64,000 nucleotides of DNA, from the NCBI GenBank assembly GCA_033980235.1, contig CM067062.1, positions 15,961,801-16,025,800 of the forward strand. The letters are read 5' to 3'. Origin of the DNA: Diadema setosum (lineage: Eukaryota > Echinodermata > Echinoidea > Diadematoida > Diadematidae). Below, piece by piece: positions 1 through 26,487 of the stretch (positions are counted from its first letter, which is position 1; each line of letters begins with the position of its first letter). Position numbers and translations under genes: made by a program. Below the pieces are notes generated by a model. It made no database searches. It had not been told where the DNA came from and worked only from the letters and a program-made list of their open reading frames with translations.

Positions 1-114
1 TTTATCACATTATCAATCTGCAAACTTAAAATTCCAATATTATGGGAATATGAAATATGATTACAAGTGTACTATGCATGTACCTATCCCAAACAATACA
101 TCATAGGTCTCATA

Positions 115-364
115 ATGTATTTCTTTATTTTGTTATGAATAGCGCCCCCATGTGGTGACCTTGAGAAATTTCAACCATAACAAATAATCAGCTTTGACTT
201 GCACATTATTTGTGGCAAATATGAAAAATATTGGTCATAATTGGACATAAATATACTGGGGATAAAGAAAGCATACAGAAAAATCATGTTTTTAGCATAT
301 TTCCTATGTATTTCTTTATATTTTGATAAATAGCGCCCTCTATGGGTGACCTTGAAAAAACTCA
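115..364. repeat. Two-copy degenerate tandem repeat (~190 bp period)
   Basis: The stretch around 115-173 (tatttcttta, then tagcgccc, then ggtgaccttga and aatttcaa) recurs at about 304-364 with small changes. The rest of 1-760 shows no coding signal, only a poly-C tract at 465-484 and, at about 515-535, the word tagggttaa also seen at the ends of a TTAA-type MITE further along. Confidence 0.5.
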
Positions 365-759
365 AGTATGCGGTCATGTAGAGTATGAGTTGCTCTACCC
401 ATGTGCCAAATATGACGATGAGATATCAAACAATAACAAAGTTATATAGGGGGGCACAATGTGCTCCCCCCCCCCCCCCCCCCCTTGGGCCTGGAAAGGG
501 TCAAAATAGCTTGGGCTTAATAGGGTTAATGAGTATGAAATTGATAGTGGTGAATGAATCATTATCGGCGCTTGTCATTCTGCATCTTTAAATGAAATGT
601 GTTTCAATTGTGGCAATTGATGAGTAAAATCAAATCCAAGTATGAAACCATGAATACCTGCAGAAACTTGAACTATCACTCATTGTGATTTTTACCCCCA
701 CCTCCAACTGAGGGAGTTCGTTCAACCAGCACTAACTTTATACGGTTTTATTTTTTTTT

Positions 760-2030
760 TTAAGTTGTTACCATGGGAACGCATTGTTCAACATTGAATA
801 AAGTTGTGTTTTGTTTATTAAAAAAATGTGTTCGTCATATGTGTCATAATTACGTATCGCAAATCAAGTGCTCAAAAACTGAGGGAGTTGGATGAATAAA
901 CTGGTAAGTCCTATGATTTTCATAAAAAAATTATGTTACCATGGCAACACACTGTCCAATATTAATGGAAGAAAATTTGAAAGAAAGGTTTGCACAAATA
1001 CATATTATGACTGTCACATGTGTCAAATATCAAGTCAAATGCTCAAAAGCTGAGGAAGTTAGCTGAATCCACAGTATTTTTATATGATTTTCATTCAGAA
1101 TACTCTGTTACCATGGCAACACATTGACAACGATCAAAGAAGAAATTCGCACATCAGTCAATGTACTTTAGCAGTCTCATGTGCCAAATTTCAAGTAAAA
1201 TGCTCAAATACTGAAGGAGTAAACTGAATCCACAAATTTTTTGTATTACTTGTATATTCATTGAAAATGCTGTTACCATGGCAACACAATGTTCCATATC
1301 TATGAAAGATTGAAATTTGCACAACTGCATATCATAGTGGTCACATGTGCCAAATTTCAAGCCAAATGCTCAAAAGCTGAGGGAGATGGCTGAATCCACA
1401 ATAGTTTTGTATGCTTTTTATTCAAAGTCTGTTGTTACCATGGCAACGCATTGTTCAACAATGACGAAAAATGAAGTTTGCACATCTACGTACTATACCG
1501 GTCACATGTGCCAAATTTCAAGCCATTGCTCAAAGACTGACAAATTTATCTGAATTCACAATATTTTTAGGTGCTTTTAAGTGAAAAAAAAATGCTGTTA
1601 CCATGGCAACGCATTGTTCAACATCAACAAAAGATTAGTTCTGCACATCTACATACTATAGCGGTCACATGTGCCAAAATTTAGGTCAAATGCTAAAAAA
1701 CTATACGAAGTTAGATCAATCCACATATTTCTTTGTATGATTGGTATAGAAAAAACTGTTGTTGCCATGGCAACAGATTTCTTCACATCCACACACGGAA
1801 AAAAGCGTCTTGCACAACTACACATTACTTTGATCTGATTCTATGCTGAATTTCAACTGCATTGCTTTAAAACTGAGTGTAGTAGTGTAATCCACAATAA
1901 TTTGTATGATTTTATGAAAATATGTCGTTGCCATGGCAAAGCATTACGCGATATTAACGAAAAAGATGTCTTGCACATCTACCTTTGACAGTGGTCACAC
2001 ATGCCAAATTTGGGGTCAATTTCTCCAAAA
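760..2030. repeat. ~165-bp satellite array, about 8 monomers, each with an RFX X-box-like palindrome
   Basis: The motif gttaccatggcaac or a close variant recurs at about 767, 935, 1106, 1272, 1434, 1597, 1762 and 1927, a spacing of 162-172 bp. Each monomer also carries, in order, a 'ttgcacatctacatacta' block, a 'ggtcacatgtgccaaattt' block and a 'caaatgctcaaaa-ctga' block. Monomers differ by substitutions and small indels, so the array is old. The palindrome matches the known RFX consensus GTNRCC(N0-3)RGYAAC. No ORF runs through the array. Confidence 0.85.
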
Positions 2031-2049
2031 ATGAGAAAAAAGTTTGATA

Positions 2050-2330
2050 CAATGGCTCTCTGAAAAAGCTATCACATAAACTTAGGAGTGCTCCTGACCA
2101 CTCCTAGATTTATGTGATAGCTTTGCCAAGTTAGGAGAGACTTTATGTGCTAGCTTCGTTCATGAAATGGTTTGTAGAAAAAGTCTCTCCTAAGTCTGAG
2201 TTTATGTGATAGCTTTATGCGATAGCTTTTTCATGAAACGGTTTATAGCAAAGTCTCTCCTAAGTGTGACTTAGGAGAGAGAAAGTCTCTCTTGAGACTT
2301 TCATGAAACGGACCCCAGGTGTCTCACTGT
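2050..2330. mobile_element. Palindromic MITE-like element with atgtgatagcttt arms
   Basis: Words such as agctatcacataaact, tttatgtgatagctttt and aagtctctcctaag occur repeatedly and in both orientations between about 2070 and 2290, and the right edge reads catgaaacggacccc. The same kind of terminal word (gggcccgtttcataaag) occurs at 25287 and related ones at 11591 and 44889, which suggests a superfamily of foldback MITEs. No coding capacity is visible. Confidence 0.6.
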
Positions 2331-4348
2331 ATCAGGGTATAACAAAACAAAGAAATAGAAAGAGTTAGGACTTGCTATACCACCTCGTGATGAGGTTTCT
2401 TATGATTATACTCAGTATAATTATATCCATCCTCTTTATAACTATCTTCACTTTACATTAAATAAATCATACCTACAACGTTTGCTTGGCTGACCGACAA
2501 TCCTATGACCAGAAGTCAGCTGAGGAAAAAAAAAATAGAAGAAAATATCGGTTTTTTGTAGGTCTTGCGTCGTCCGTTATTCGGTAAAAATATATATCTC
2601 GAAATTCTGGAGTCAAACATAATGTAAAAGATATTTTCCTCGTGGTGTTCTTTTCATCCTTTATTCTACTTTGATTCTTCCTTATTTGATTTTACATTTT
2701 GGACTTATGGTCTGGGCCTAAACTATGGAATTAATTAGACAGAAGATTAAAAGAAATATCTATTTTGATTAACTTTAAGAGACAATTTAGGAATAAACTG
2801 TTACAAAGATATTTGAAAGATATTTGAAATTATCGATCCTACTGCGCGATATCCTCTCTTCTCTTCACCTCTTCTTTCCCCATCCATTCCCTCTATTTTT
2901 GTCCTCTCCTCCCAACTCTCTCTCTCTCTCTCTCGTAATAAAGAGATTCGGTTTTAGGTGTAGTTCTTTATATCATTCTCATATATAATTTGTTATTGTT
3001 ATTTGTTTAATTTTATCTCTATATGATGTGATTTAATTTTCTTGGGGAGGGGGGGCTGAGTAATATAAGCTGTGCTTTTGATTTATGCTCCCCATTGTGG
3101 TTTTCATCACTACTAAATATTTAATAAGTTTCGATTAATTTTACGTCAAAAAAGACAAAAATGTTATTGCAGAGTATAACCATTGGTAACTTAGTTATAT
3201 TGCAACTGATTGACAAATTGCCCCACATCGAATTTGAATAACTTAGTTATATGTTTGTTACTTGTTTTTTTTTTTCTGTGAACACAAAGTGGATATAAAT
3301 TCAAATCCAGGAACTCCGAGAAAGGGGGGGGGGGGGGAGAGGGCGCCAAAAGTATTTCTGGTGTCACTTCCGGTTTTCATCGGCTGAAAACCAAAAAAAA
3401 AAAAAAAAAAAAAAAAATAGGGAGCCCCCTCTGGATCCGTTTATGATCATCCCCCCCCCCCCCCTTCCGAACCTGCATCGATGGTGCTTTGCCTCACGGG
3501 TCTGTTTATAATATCAATATCATAGGCCTATCTATATACCTAGCGGCTTTCTGAATTTCTGACATACTTCAAGCGGCTCCATGCCAAATTTGAGGCTAAC
3601 GTATATATGTTTTGTTTGGCTTGGAGGTGTAGGCCTATATGTCGTTTAAAAAGGTACCATACCTTGCCTTATTAAGAAAGAGCAAAGAATTTCTTCAAAA
3701 TAAAAGTTGTTCTCACTCGCTATGTTTGGGTGGCACAACATTAAGCCCCAAATTCCTGCGACAATACCTCAGATCTTATTTAGTCAAAGGACTTAGGGTC
3801 ATGTATAATTATGGGTAGAATATATGTTTGGTTTACCGTGCAGATATTTCACGGGAGCAATTATTGTCGCAGGAGCAAATGCCATGGAAGCTTTACTTTA
3901 GGGTGTTTAGTCACAGAAGCATACGTGAAAGAAAAAAATAGCAATATTTCTTAGAGTCCTTGGATTGCCGATTCAAACTCCACTAAACTGCTCTCGGCAC
4001 ACATTCAGGTCACTATACTGTGAGCCAAATAATTGGGAAACAGGGTATGCCATAATCTTCCTATATAGGCACAACTGAACTGAAGAATCTGCCGGAAGAC
4101 TGGCGGGATGTGATGTTAGTTTACTTCAAGGTTTTTCTCCGTAGTTTCCCCATGAACTTTACCCCTGAACCATTTCTCATGATTGAATACAGCGTCAAGG
4201 CAGGAGAGGTTTGAGATTGGGGTTTATTTCTCCTATTATATGCAGGCGTCACATCGTCCCTCAATAATGAACACATGGACACACATTGATGGAAATGTTC
4301 AAATTCGTTTATGATCGTATTAACGTTGGGTCATATATACATGAGTAT
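2331..4348. other. AT-rich intergenic DNA, no gene seen
   Basis: No ORF with recognisable similarity. It contains a (CT)n tract near 2918-2934 and a segment at about 3300-3450 with poly-G, poly-A and poly-C runs around 'ggagccccctctggatccg'. That segment resembles a damaged copy of the ggatcc-ended MITE at 4349. Otherwise nothing can be assigned. Confidence 0.5.
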
Positions 4349-4509
4349 AGTGGCGGATCCAGAGGGGGACGCACCGGGGTGCCCCCCTTTAATTTTTGTT
4401 AAAACAAAAGAAATATAAAGAAAGAAATGAAAGAAACCCGAAAGTGGCACCAGAATTTTTTTTGCACCCCCCCCCCCCTCCCTTTACGGAATTCCTGGAT
4501 CCGCCCCTG
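4349..4509. mobile_element. MITE with terminal agtggcggatccag / ctggatccgcccctg inverted repeats
   Basis: The left end agtggcggatccaga and the right end tcctggatccgcccctg are inverted repeats about 160 bp apart, with poly-C, poly-T and AAAG-rich filler between. A better copy lies at 35362-35527. Termini beginning CAG(G/T)GGCGG are typical of non-autonomous hAT elements; the family assignment is inference. Flanks share only atgag, so the target duplication is imperfect. Confidence 0.65.
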
Positions 4510-5085
4510 ATGAGATCATCTTATGACCGCCGGTGGAGCTTCTCAAGCTTCAGCAGCAACTTTGTTAGCTGCGGCAAAATCTTCGCGAAGCCATCATGTA
4601 TTATTTCCCTCGCGAAAAATGTCCGGTTGGTCCCTACTATATATAAGAGTTGTTGGACAGTAACCAAGAGGAAGAAGAAGAAGTATAAACACCAAGGTCC
4701 TGGTAAAGATGCATAATCTTCGTGTAGCCTGTCGATACGTCTGTGGTCCGCGAGATGCCATTGATCTTCTCTATGGGCATCGAACACTCTTTTTCGGCTG
4801 TTGATTGGCTTTTGACCAAGTTCGGGTCAAACTTCGCAAGAAATTGAAAACATCATATTCGTATCCTTGCCATGAATTCCGGACAGTGTTACGCACCCTT
4901 CCCACTGTCCTCACAGGCTGACGAACCCCATCTGCCCGATGCGTATGGTACTGAAGAGCCAAAGACCTCCCTTCACTATTTTCCTGGCAATTACAATCGA
5001 AGCAGGGTCATTATCAATACGGAAATCCAATGTACAGACAAACGGCTGTACTTAACAAGGGACAGCCGAATTGTAATTTAAATAG
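4510..5085. other. Moderate-GC intergenic segment of unknown nature
   Basis: This stretch is less AT-rich than its surroundings and has short overlapping ORFs on both strands (for example minus strand 4637-4819 and 4771-4962). None contains a recognisable domain, a convincing splice structure or a credible start. It may be a decayed gene or transposon fragment. Confidence 0.3.
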
Positions 5086-5148
5086 TGTGCGAGTATGTGA
5101 GGGTGTATGTGTGCGTGTGCGTGTATGTGTGTGTATGTGTGTGTGTGT

Positions 5149-5190
<42 letters not shown>
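5086..5190. repeat. (TG)n microsatellite
   Basis: Interrupted TG/TGCG dinucleotide run. The His/Thr-rich and Cys/Val-rich ORFs that cross it come purely from the repeat. Confidence 0.95.
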
Positions 5191-5194
<4 letters not shown>

Positions 5195-6855
5195 GGAAAT
5201 GTTAGAAGTGGTAGGATTATGCCCCCCCTCCATCCTCGGAACCTGCGGAAAATGTTTGGTTCCCTAAGATTGTAGTAATTTCTTTCTGTTGTTTTTGAGC
5301 CAAAAGTAAGTATGTGCATGTGTGGCAGCTGTGTGCGTGTGTGTGAGAGAGAGATACAGCTCAGTCACGATATTTACGTGATTTTGAGATTGTGTTGAAC
5401 ACGTGACACCTTGCAGATACAGCTTCTTCCGGTATTTAGTGGTTATAGTATGATCTTACTATTCACTATCCTTGTATCTTATTCCGTTTTTTCTGTTCTC
5501 TGAATTACTGTGCTATTTTGCAAAACTGTGTATCTAAGCAAGATTGTAAAGGCTTGAAAGCACATTTGCTGTTTGGCGCCCTCTATAGACGCTCATCGAA
5601 GAAAACAATAAATCTAATTTGTGCCCCTCCCTCTCTCTTCATGTTTCACTCTAGTCTTTGTCTGTGTGTCTTTCTCGTTTTCTGAATATGATATAGATTT
5701 TGTGATCATCGACTAAATTTTCTGCCCTATCTGAATATGTCATCATCAGATTTAAAAACCGAATTATCAAATAAATGAAGTCTGAAAACCGACAATATTC
5801 TGCAAGATTACGATGAAACGGCCAGAGAGTAACGAGAAGAAGCCAGAATGAGACCTCAGCCCTGAATAGCTACTGCGTATCCAAAGCTGGACATCGGAAA
5901 ATCTGGATAGGTCCAAAGTTTGAAACGCTATAGCACCGCCGTCTGTCAATGTCCAGATGCATCTGTTAAATATTTACTAAATGAGCGCCCTCGTTTTTCA
6001 AAGGGGATCGTTAAAACAGAAGTGCGGTGGGACGGTGCCTTAAAAATATCAATGAAAGCTTGAACTTTTGTGGAACGAGGATTAATATCAATCTTGCCGT
6101 GTCGAACTGAAGATCAGAATAAATCATTTCAGTTTAATAAATTTGATAATGTAATTTTAGCAGTGGACCAGCCCACGGAGCCCCCCTCCCCCTGTACACA
6201 CAAAAAACCAACAAATAAAAGTACAAACGTAAGATTCTGCGTACCAGTATGTATTTGTTTTCGTTTTGCTGTGCAATCAAAATAAATGCAGATCTATCGT
6301 TCTCTCTTTCTTATCAACAGATTTGCTTATTTAAGTGTTTGGGGTAGAGGTACTTTAAAGCAACACACAGCTGAATTTTCCTATTTCCCGGCAACTTGTG
6401 GTATACCCATTGGTCGCAACTTATCCATCTTTTTTTTTCTTCTTCTTCTTCTTTTTTTTTGGGGGGGGGGGGGGTGGGGGGCAATAGTCGACACATTATT
6501 GTGCGCGCGACTGACGACGACTTACCACCGGCTGGAATCTACTGTAACTTGGTTGTGACCATCACCACGTCTCGTTAAGTTGTAGCCTGCCCTCTTGTGG
6601 CAGAACTATCTGAAATCTTACAGAGAATCTCACCTCGGAATCTCACTCCAATTTACAATGCCCCTTGCAGACTGCTCGATTTGAAAAAAAAAAATTATGT
6701 TCCTCGAATTTCACTTTGCAGTCTTTTTTTTTTATAGACAATTCATAAAACGGACCATTAATTTTGTTCATCAAAACCCGCGTCTTCACGGAATGGATTA
6801 CCTGTATGTCTTCTTCTTTAATTGTTATTGTTGTTGTTTGGGGAAAATACTAAAA

Positions 6856-6886
<31 letters not shown>

Positions 6887-6890
6887 GTCT

Positions 6891-6921
<31 letters not shown>

Positions 6922-7687
6922 TCTTGGTCATACAGTTGTTTTCTGACAGTTCTTCATCAGAAATTTTGTGGAAACGAATAATTCATACCTAATCCATGCT
7001 AAAAGTAAGTATTTCTTATAGGCTTGCTAATGTTCATTCTAAGTCATGATTGGAGTTTTGGAGTTATCCAAGTTTAATGCAAAAAATACATTTTCAACTC
7101 GGACGTGCATCCCGAGGTATCAAAGAAGGACAACATTCCCTGATCACCTGCGCAATATAAACGTATCATATCCAAAAGTTATTTTCTTTTACATGCTAAC
7201 AGTAATAGCAAATTGTTATTATCATTTGATTTGCCTACTTATTTCAGGAAGGTGACCATTAGTTTGTACCTTCTAAAGACATACTTTTTAATGTGTAGCC
7301 ATTACGTGCTCAGCAAATGAAACTCATGGGAACAGTCTAATGATGATTACTACAACGATCATTGCTCGTGTCTGTCAAGTGCATAATCTCCGCCTACTCT
7401 TTATTGTGTATATGAATAGAAACTTTATAACTAACCCCACTCCTTAAGGAAGTGCAGTATATAGGTCTTGCAAACAAAATCGGTATTGTTAAATTAGATA
7501 CTAACCCAGACAGAGATCAAATGAAGATTTACATGTACCAAAAGTAAAGACCTCAGAAAAAAAAAGAGTAAAGTTTCTCTTTAATACGCAAGTGTCATAC
7601 TGTCAAACTATCAAAGCTGGACAATAGTTATCAATCCACTCAGGATGATGTGTTATAATATGCATGTATTTATATCTACCACCCTCA
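5191..7687. other. Intergenic DNA, no gene seen; simple repeats at 6430-6480 and 6858-6925
   Basis: Holds a poly-T/poly-G tract (about 6430-6480), a (TA)n run (about 6858-6883) and a poly-A tract (6895-6921). No ORF with recognisable similarity and no structural RNA signal was found. Confidence 0.5.
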
Positions 7688-7706
7688 ACACACACACACA
7701 CGCGCG

Positions 7707-7749
<43 letters not shown>

Positions 7750-7755
7750 ACACAA
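7688..7755. repeat. (CA)n / (CG)n compound microsatellite
   Basis: CA repeats with an internal block of alternating cg (about 7703-7714), followed by more CA. Confidence 0.95.
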
Positions 7756-7914
7756 GCAAACCAACACACCGCAACATGGTTAATTGTGGGCTCTTTTGGG
7801 TATCATTACGTATACTCTGGACTTTCCAAATATTAGTTTTTATTTTCTTCTCCTACATTATTGGCATGCAGTATACAAAATCAGCTATTTTTGCCAAATC
7901 TGTACTCTCTTTTT

Positions 7915-8240
7915 CTGGCCCTATTAAATTTTAGGATTCTCCGCTCCAGCAACATCAGTAGAACAGATCAGTGAAAGTTTGAGGAAAATCGTTCAAAAGT
8001 TGTGGATTTTTGCACACACAAAAAAAATCATATCTTTGAATGGACTGTCCGATTTTCCTCAAAACCTTTACTGATATTATATTCTGCTAATATTGCTGCT
8101 TTCATCACTCAACAACTGACTGCTCAATCCACATGATGATGGTGAACTTGTCCTTGTACTTTTAAGTTACAGATTTTATTTTTCAGAAACTCCCATTTTA
8201 GCAAAATGGGTTATACTTTTGAAATCCTTAGTATCAGTTG
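7915..8240. repeat. Imperfect palindromic repeat
   Basis: The words gtttgaggaaaatcg (about 7978) and cgattttcctcaaaacc (about 8050) are inverted copies, and flanking words such as cagtagaacagatcagt have partial mirrors. This is probably a decayed foldback MITE; the ends are not clear. Confidence 0.45.
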
Positions 8241-8344
8241 TTGGTTTTTTTTATCATAATCGATTATCTTTTTTTACTTCATTGTACCTCGGCGAGCCCT
8301 TGCATCTCAATATATTGTGCCTCGTGCCAGTGCGTTGGTTTTGA

Positions 8345-8646
8345 CTCTAAAAAAAAAAAAAGAAAAAAAAAATCGAGTGAAAATATTCACTCTTAAAAGA
8401 GTGAATACAAAAAAGAGTGAATTTAAAGTGAAATTGGAGTGAATTTTGAGTGAAAATGTTCATTTTCACTCATTTTGGAGTGACGTCAGGGATCACTCGA
8501 AGATGTTGGAGTGATCCCTGAGTTCACTCTAAAACGAGTGAAAATGAGCATTTTCACTCAAAATTCACTCCAATTTCACTCTAAATTCACTCTTTTTTGT
8601 ATTCACTCTTTTAAGAGTGAATATTTTCACTCGATTTTTTTAGAGA
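8345..8646. mobile_element. Foldback element, near-perfect ~300-bp palindrome built from gagtgaa-type units
   Basis: The sequence from tcgagtgaaaata at 8373 is mirrored to tattttcactcga at 8634, with the turn near 8503 between cagggatcactc and gagtgatccctg. Ends are ctctaaaaaaa (8345) and tttttttagagag (to 8646). Each arm is a run of short words containing agtga (gagtgaa, agagtga, ggagtga) spaced by a few bases. No coding capacity. The high arm identity suggests recent insertion or gene conversion between arms. Confidence 0.85.
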
Positions 8647-10407
8647 GTTCCAACCCCTCTTTCTTTGCTCCTTTTCCCTGAGCTCTTCAATCTCATTCTG
8701 TTATTCTTTCCACGCTAATCATATTTTTTTTTCTCTTTCAAGAGAGCTTCCCTCTGTCTGTGTGGTAGATTTCTTTTTGTCTGTCTTTTTGCGTGTGTGT
8801 GTGTGTGTGTGTGGCATATTGCCTTGTTTTGTGCAATTGGTTCGGCAAATGGTTGTTATTATAGTTATTACAAGCTCTGCTTTCTGGTAGTCCCATCCAT
8901 TTCCAATCAATTTTGTTTCTGTATTTGCCATAAAAGACATAACATTTATTGTATTTCAATATTATTCATAGCATGACCTTCCTTGATCACAATTTTGTAT
9001 TGATTTTGTGTATACTTAATGTGTGTTCACAAGTTTATTTGCAATTTGCATTTTTGTTTGAAATGAAATGACTGAATGAATAAAATGAAAAGACATCTTG
9101 GGGTTCGAATTTTTCCCATGCATATTATATAAGAAATAAACGCAAGTCAAGTCACCATGACACACTGATGCAATGTAGCTTGCCAGCAGAGTCTTTATTG
9201 GGAATCACACCTCATAGTACTTGTATAGAACTATAGCATTACTACACTAGTGAATTCAACAAGTTAGGATCAAATAAAAATCTATATGTCTCCAGTCGTG
9301 TCAGTCGAAATATCGATTTTGCAAAATCAGAGCCTTTTTTCAAGTAATACGTAATAAAGTAGGACTTGATAGATACCCTTATAAAGTCTATTGTGGGAGC
9401 TCATGTGTTGGTTATACCTGTACGATCATTTAACTAGTTTATTTAAAGACAGTAACCTTTTTAATGTCTCGTTTCAAGCGTGTCTGACATAAGACGGAGG
9501 AGACTTTACTGCAAAATTTTCAACATTCATTCATGCCGGAGATAGTTCATATCATTATTTCTGCTCCATCATCTGTTTGATTCTCCGTCTGAGTGACCAA
9601 ATGGCTGTCCTGAATTAGTTTTCGAAGGATATCAATTTTCCTACTACCATGTCTACATTATGATAATGACTGCATGCCCATGATTTTTAACACGATTAAC
9701 GTATTATATCCACCTACTGAGAAACCTAACGTGCAACTTCTCACTAAGTAACGTTTGGATGAATGATGATGGCTTATCGACGATTTGAATATCCCTAAAT
9801 TCGTTGTAATCACATCGGATCGTCTGCTTGAAGACAAACTTAATGAGGGGAGAGTCGTGGCTACGTCACGCCTCGGTCCGAGTGGAGTGGAATCTCTCCC
9901 TTAACCTACGTCAATTTGAGAGAAATAAACGACAGTGTTGAATGAAGTAGAAATCACTTCATGTCTAACATGACAGCAATGAATACAGTAGAGCAAAATG
10001 AAACAAAGGAACTACTGAAAGTTTCATAGACAGTGATGGAAGTCGAGTGTAAAATGACATTGATGTATAAGTTTACAATAGATCTGCATGCTTTTGCTGT
10101 TACTCATTTCATTTTCTTTTTTTTTGGGGGGGGGGGGTGGGGATGAAGCTAAATCAAAAGCGAGTGCACACAAACTTTATTACGATTTGCAAGAAATAAG
10201 TACGAAATTTGGAAGCTCTAATGATATATGAATATTGATTTCAAAGGAAAGGGCTACTACATAGCTCAGACTGTTTAGCTCAAAATTTGTGCCCTAAAAC
10301 TCGCGAGTTTCTTTATTTCAGAGGCAAACTAATATGGAAATTGTGATGCGACGACATTCAGTCTCAAGTTTTATGACTTTTATTTCCAGTAGATATTAAT
10401 CATACAT
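8647..10407. other. Intergenic DNA, no gene seen
   Basis: Contains a short (TG)n run at 8794-8813 and a poly-G tract near 10125-10142. ORFs crossing 8719-8959 are repeat-driven. Nothing else can be supported. Confidence 0.5.
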
Positions 10408-11590
<1,183 letters not shown>

Positions 11591-11746
11591 GGGCCCGTTG
11601 CCTAAAAGTTACAATAAATGGTAACTTTGCCATCCAGTGGTAACTTCCATGGAATTCTTGATTTTGATTGGCTGTTGAGTATTGTTACCATGGTAGTTAC
11701 CATTGGATGGCAAAGTTACCAATGTAACTTTTATGCAACAGGCCCC
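11591..11746. mobile_element. Palindromic MITE, gggcccgttgc... / ...tgcaacaggcccc ends
   Basis: Left end gggcccgttgcctaaaagtt and right end aacttttatgcaacaggccc are inverted repeats, and the mirror continues through gtaactttgccatcca / tggatggcaaagttac to a centre near 11665. About 156 bp, non-coding. The internal gttaccatggtag resembles half of the X-box-like motif of the satellite at 760-2030. Confidence 0.85.
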
Positions 11747-12204
11747 AGAAGCAAGGGAAATTTACCACTTTTGTTACAATACATCTCATGCATAACTTTC
11801 CTTGACAAAGTCTCATAGGCCGTCGATAAATTTCATCATAATTATTATGATTGGTGTCTTCCTGCACCTCTCCAACGCTTTTGATATCATCGACCGCACA
11901 ACGCGGCATAATACACTTCTTTATAAATCATTCACTATGGTATACCCAAGGAAGGGAATAGCAGTGAGTGGTCCAGAAGTATACCTTCTTTATCGCAAAC
12001 GATCTGTCTCTATCAATGGTCATCAATGGCGCACACAGTCAGTTATTAATTGTATCACTGTATCACATGTATTTTTTTTCTTCTTCTTCTTTTGTGACTG
12101 TAATTTTGGTTTTGCATAGTCCTAATGTTATTGTGTTTTCTATTCCTTTTGTATGAATAGCACCAGTGCGCTTAGAAACACCAGTATAAAGTCCCATATA
12201 AATG

Positions 12205-12345
12205 CAACTATTATTATTATTATCATTATTATTATCATTAATATTATTATTATTATTATTATTATTATCATCATTATTGTCATCTATCCATCTATCTACC
12301 TATCTATATATTTGTTTGTGAGTGTGTGTGTGTGTGTGCGTGTAT
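12205..12345. repeat. (TTA)n, (TCTA)n and (TG)n compound microsatellite
   Basis: Tri-, tetra- and dinucleotide repeats run one after another. ORFs through them (Ile-rich) are not genes. Confidence 0.9.
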
Positions 12346-12525
12346 TTCTTTTTGCCTTTCTTTCTTCTTCTTCTTTTTTTTTTGATGGCATTTTGCCTTG
12401 TTTTGTTAGTTCAGCAAGTAGTTATTACCGGTACCCCCTCCATTTCCAATCAAAGTAATACTATGTGCTGCTATGTGTTGTGCAGCAGCTATATATGTAC
12501 TTTTGACTGAGTTTCCCTGTGTTAA

Positions 12526-12610
12526 CCCATTGAGGATAAGCTGAGTTTGCTACAACACACATCCCCACAGATACCTGCCCAAGTATACTCGAGGACTAGT
12601 CCTCAATGGG
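12526..12610. mobile_element. 85-bp TTAA-flanked MITE abutting the subtilase stop codon
   Basis: Ends cccattgagga and tcctcaatggg are perfect 11-bp inverted repeats, flanked on both sides by TTAA (12522-12525 and 12611-12614). TTAA target duplication is the hallmark of piggyBac-type transposition. The right-hand TTAA contains, on the minus strand, the TAA stop of the protease gene, so the element sits exactly where the 3' UTR begins. Confidence 0.8.
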
Positions 12611-25915
<13,305 letters not shown>

Positions 25916-25976
25916 AATGTCTGTAGATAAGGCAAGAGAGGGAGAGAACAGAAACGGGTGTGATATCTCACACTGT

Positions 25977-26115
25977 GGGGCATTTCATGAAGTAGTTTGG
26001 TCAAATGTTTTTCTGACAAACTGTTACAAGCTAGTGAAATCCTTGTATCTGATTGGCTGAGAGCAAATTTTGTCCGACAAATTTGTCGGACAAAATGCAT
26101 ACATAAAATGCCCCC
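25977..26115. mobile_element. Short MITE in the subtilase 5' flank, with a 30-bp perfect palindrome
   Basis: Ends ggggcatttcatgaag (25977) and cataaaatgcccc (26102-26114) are inverted. The internal palindrome 26067-26096 (core gtccgacaaatttgtcggac) is perfect over 30 bp. It lies 60-200 bp upstream of the protease ATG, so it may overlap the promoter. A CCAAT box in sense orientation for the gene (attgg at 26052 on the plus strand) lies inside it. Confidence 0.7.
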
Positions 26116-26487
26116 GATGTCGTTTATAAGTAGGGTTCACGACACACCTTTTTATCTTCTTAAAGGTTTTAAAGACGGTTTTTAATGAAAAGTGTGGCAT
26201 GCATCTTAAAATCAGAAAACTAATGTTGAATGTCAAGCAAGCTGTGGGGCCAGGAGATTGCGTCTGCACAATAATGGTCAGAGTCGGGATATAGTGGTGA
26301 TCTCCGTGGTAACTCTTCGGCAAATGCGCGCTATATTACGAGTGGCTCTATTCGGCATTATATAAAGCATCACTATAGTTTGCAATCGTATGCATGTACA
26401 TTACAATTTATTGCCACTCCCAGCGATCTTGTACATGTATATCGTATCTGAATAAATAGTTATATTTTATGAGGATACTGCAACAGG

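Noticed and set aside
760..2030. CRISPR-like array
   Set aside because: The host is eukaryotic, the unit is ~165 bp of related sequence throughout, and there are no unique spacers between identical short repeats.
4510..5085. Hidden exon(s) in a moderate-GC patch
   Set aside because: No frame shows a domain or paired splice sites that would extend it; kept only as an unassigned segment.
5014..5319. ORFs of 81-101 aa on both strands across the (TG)n tract
   Set aside because: They are alternating Thr/His or Cys/Val strings generated by the microsatellite.
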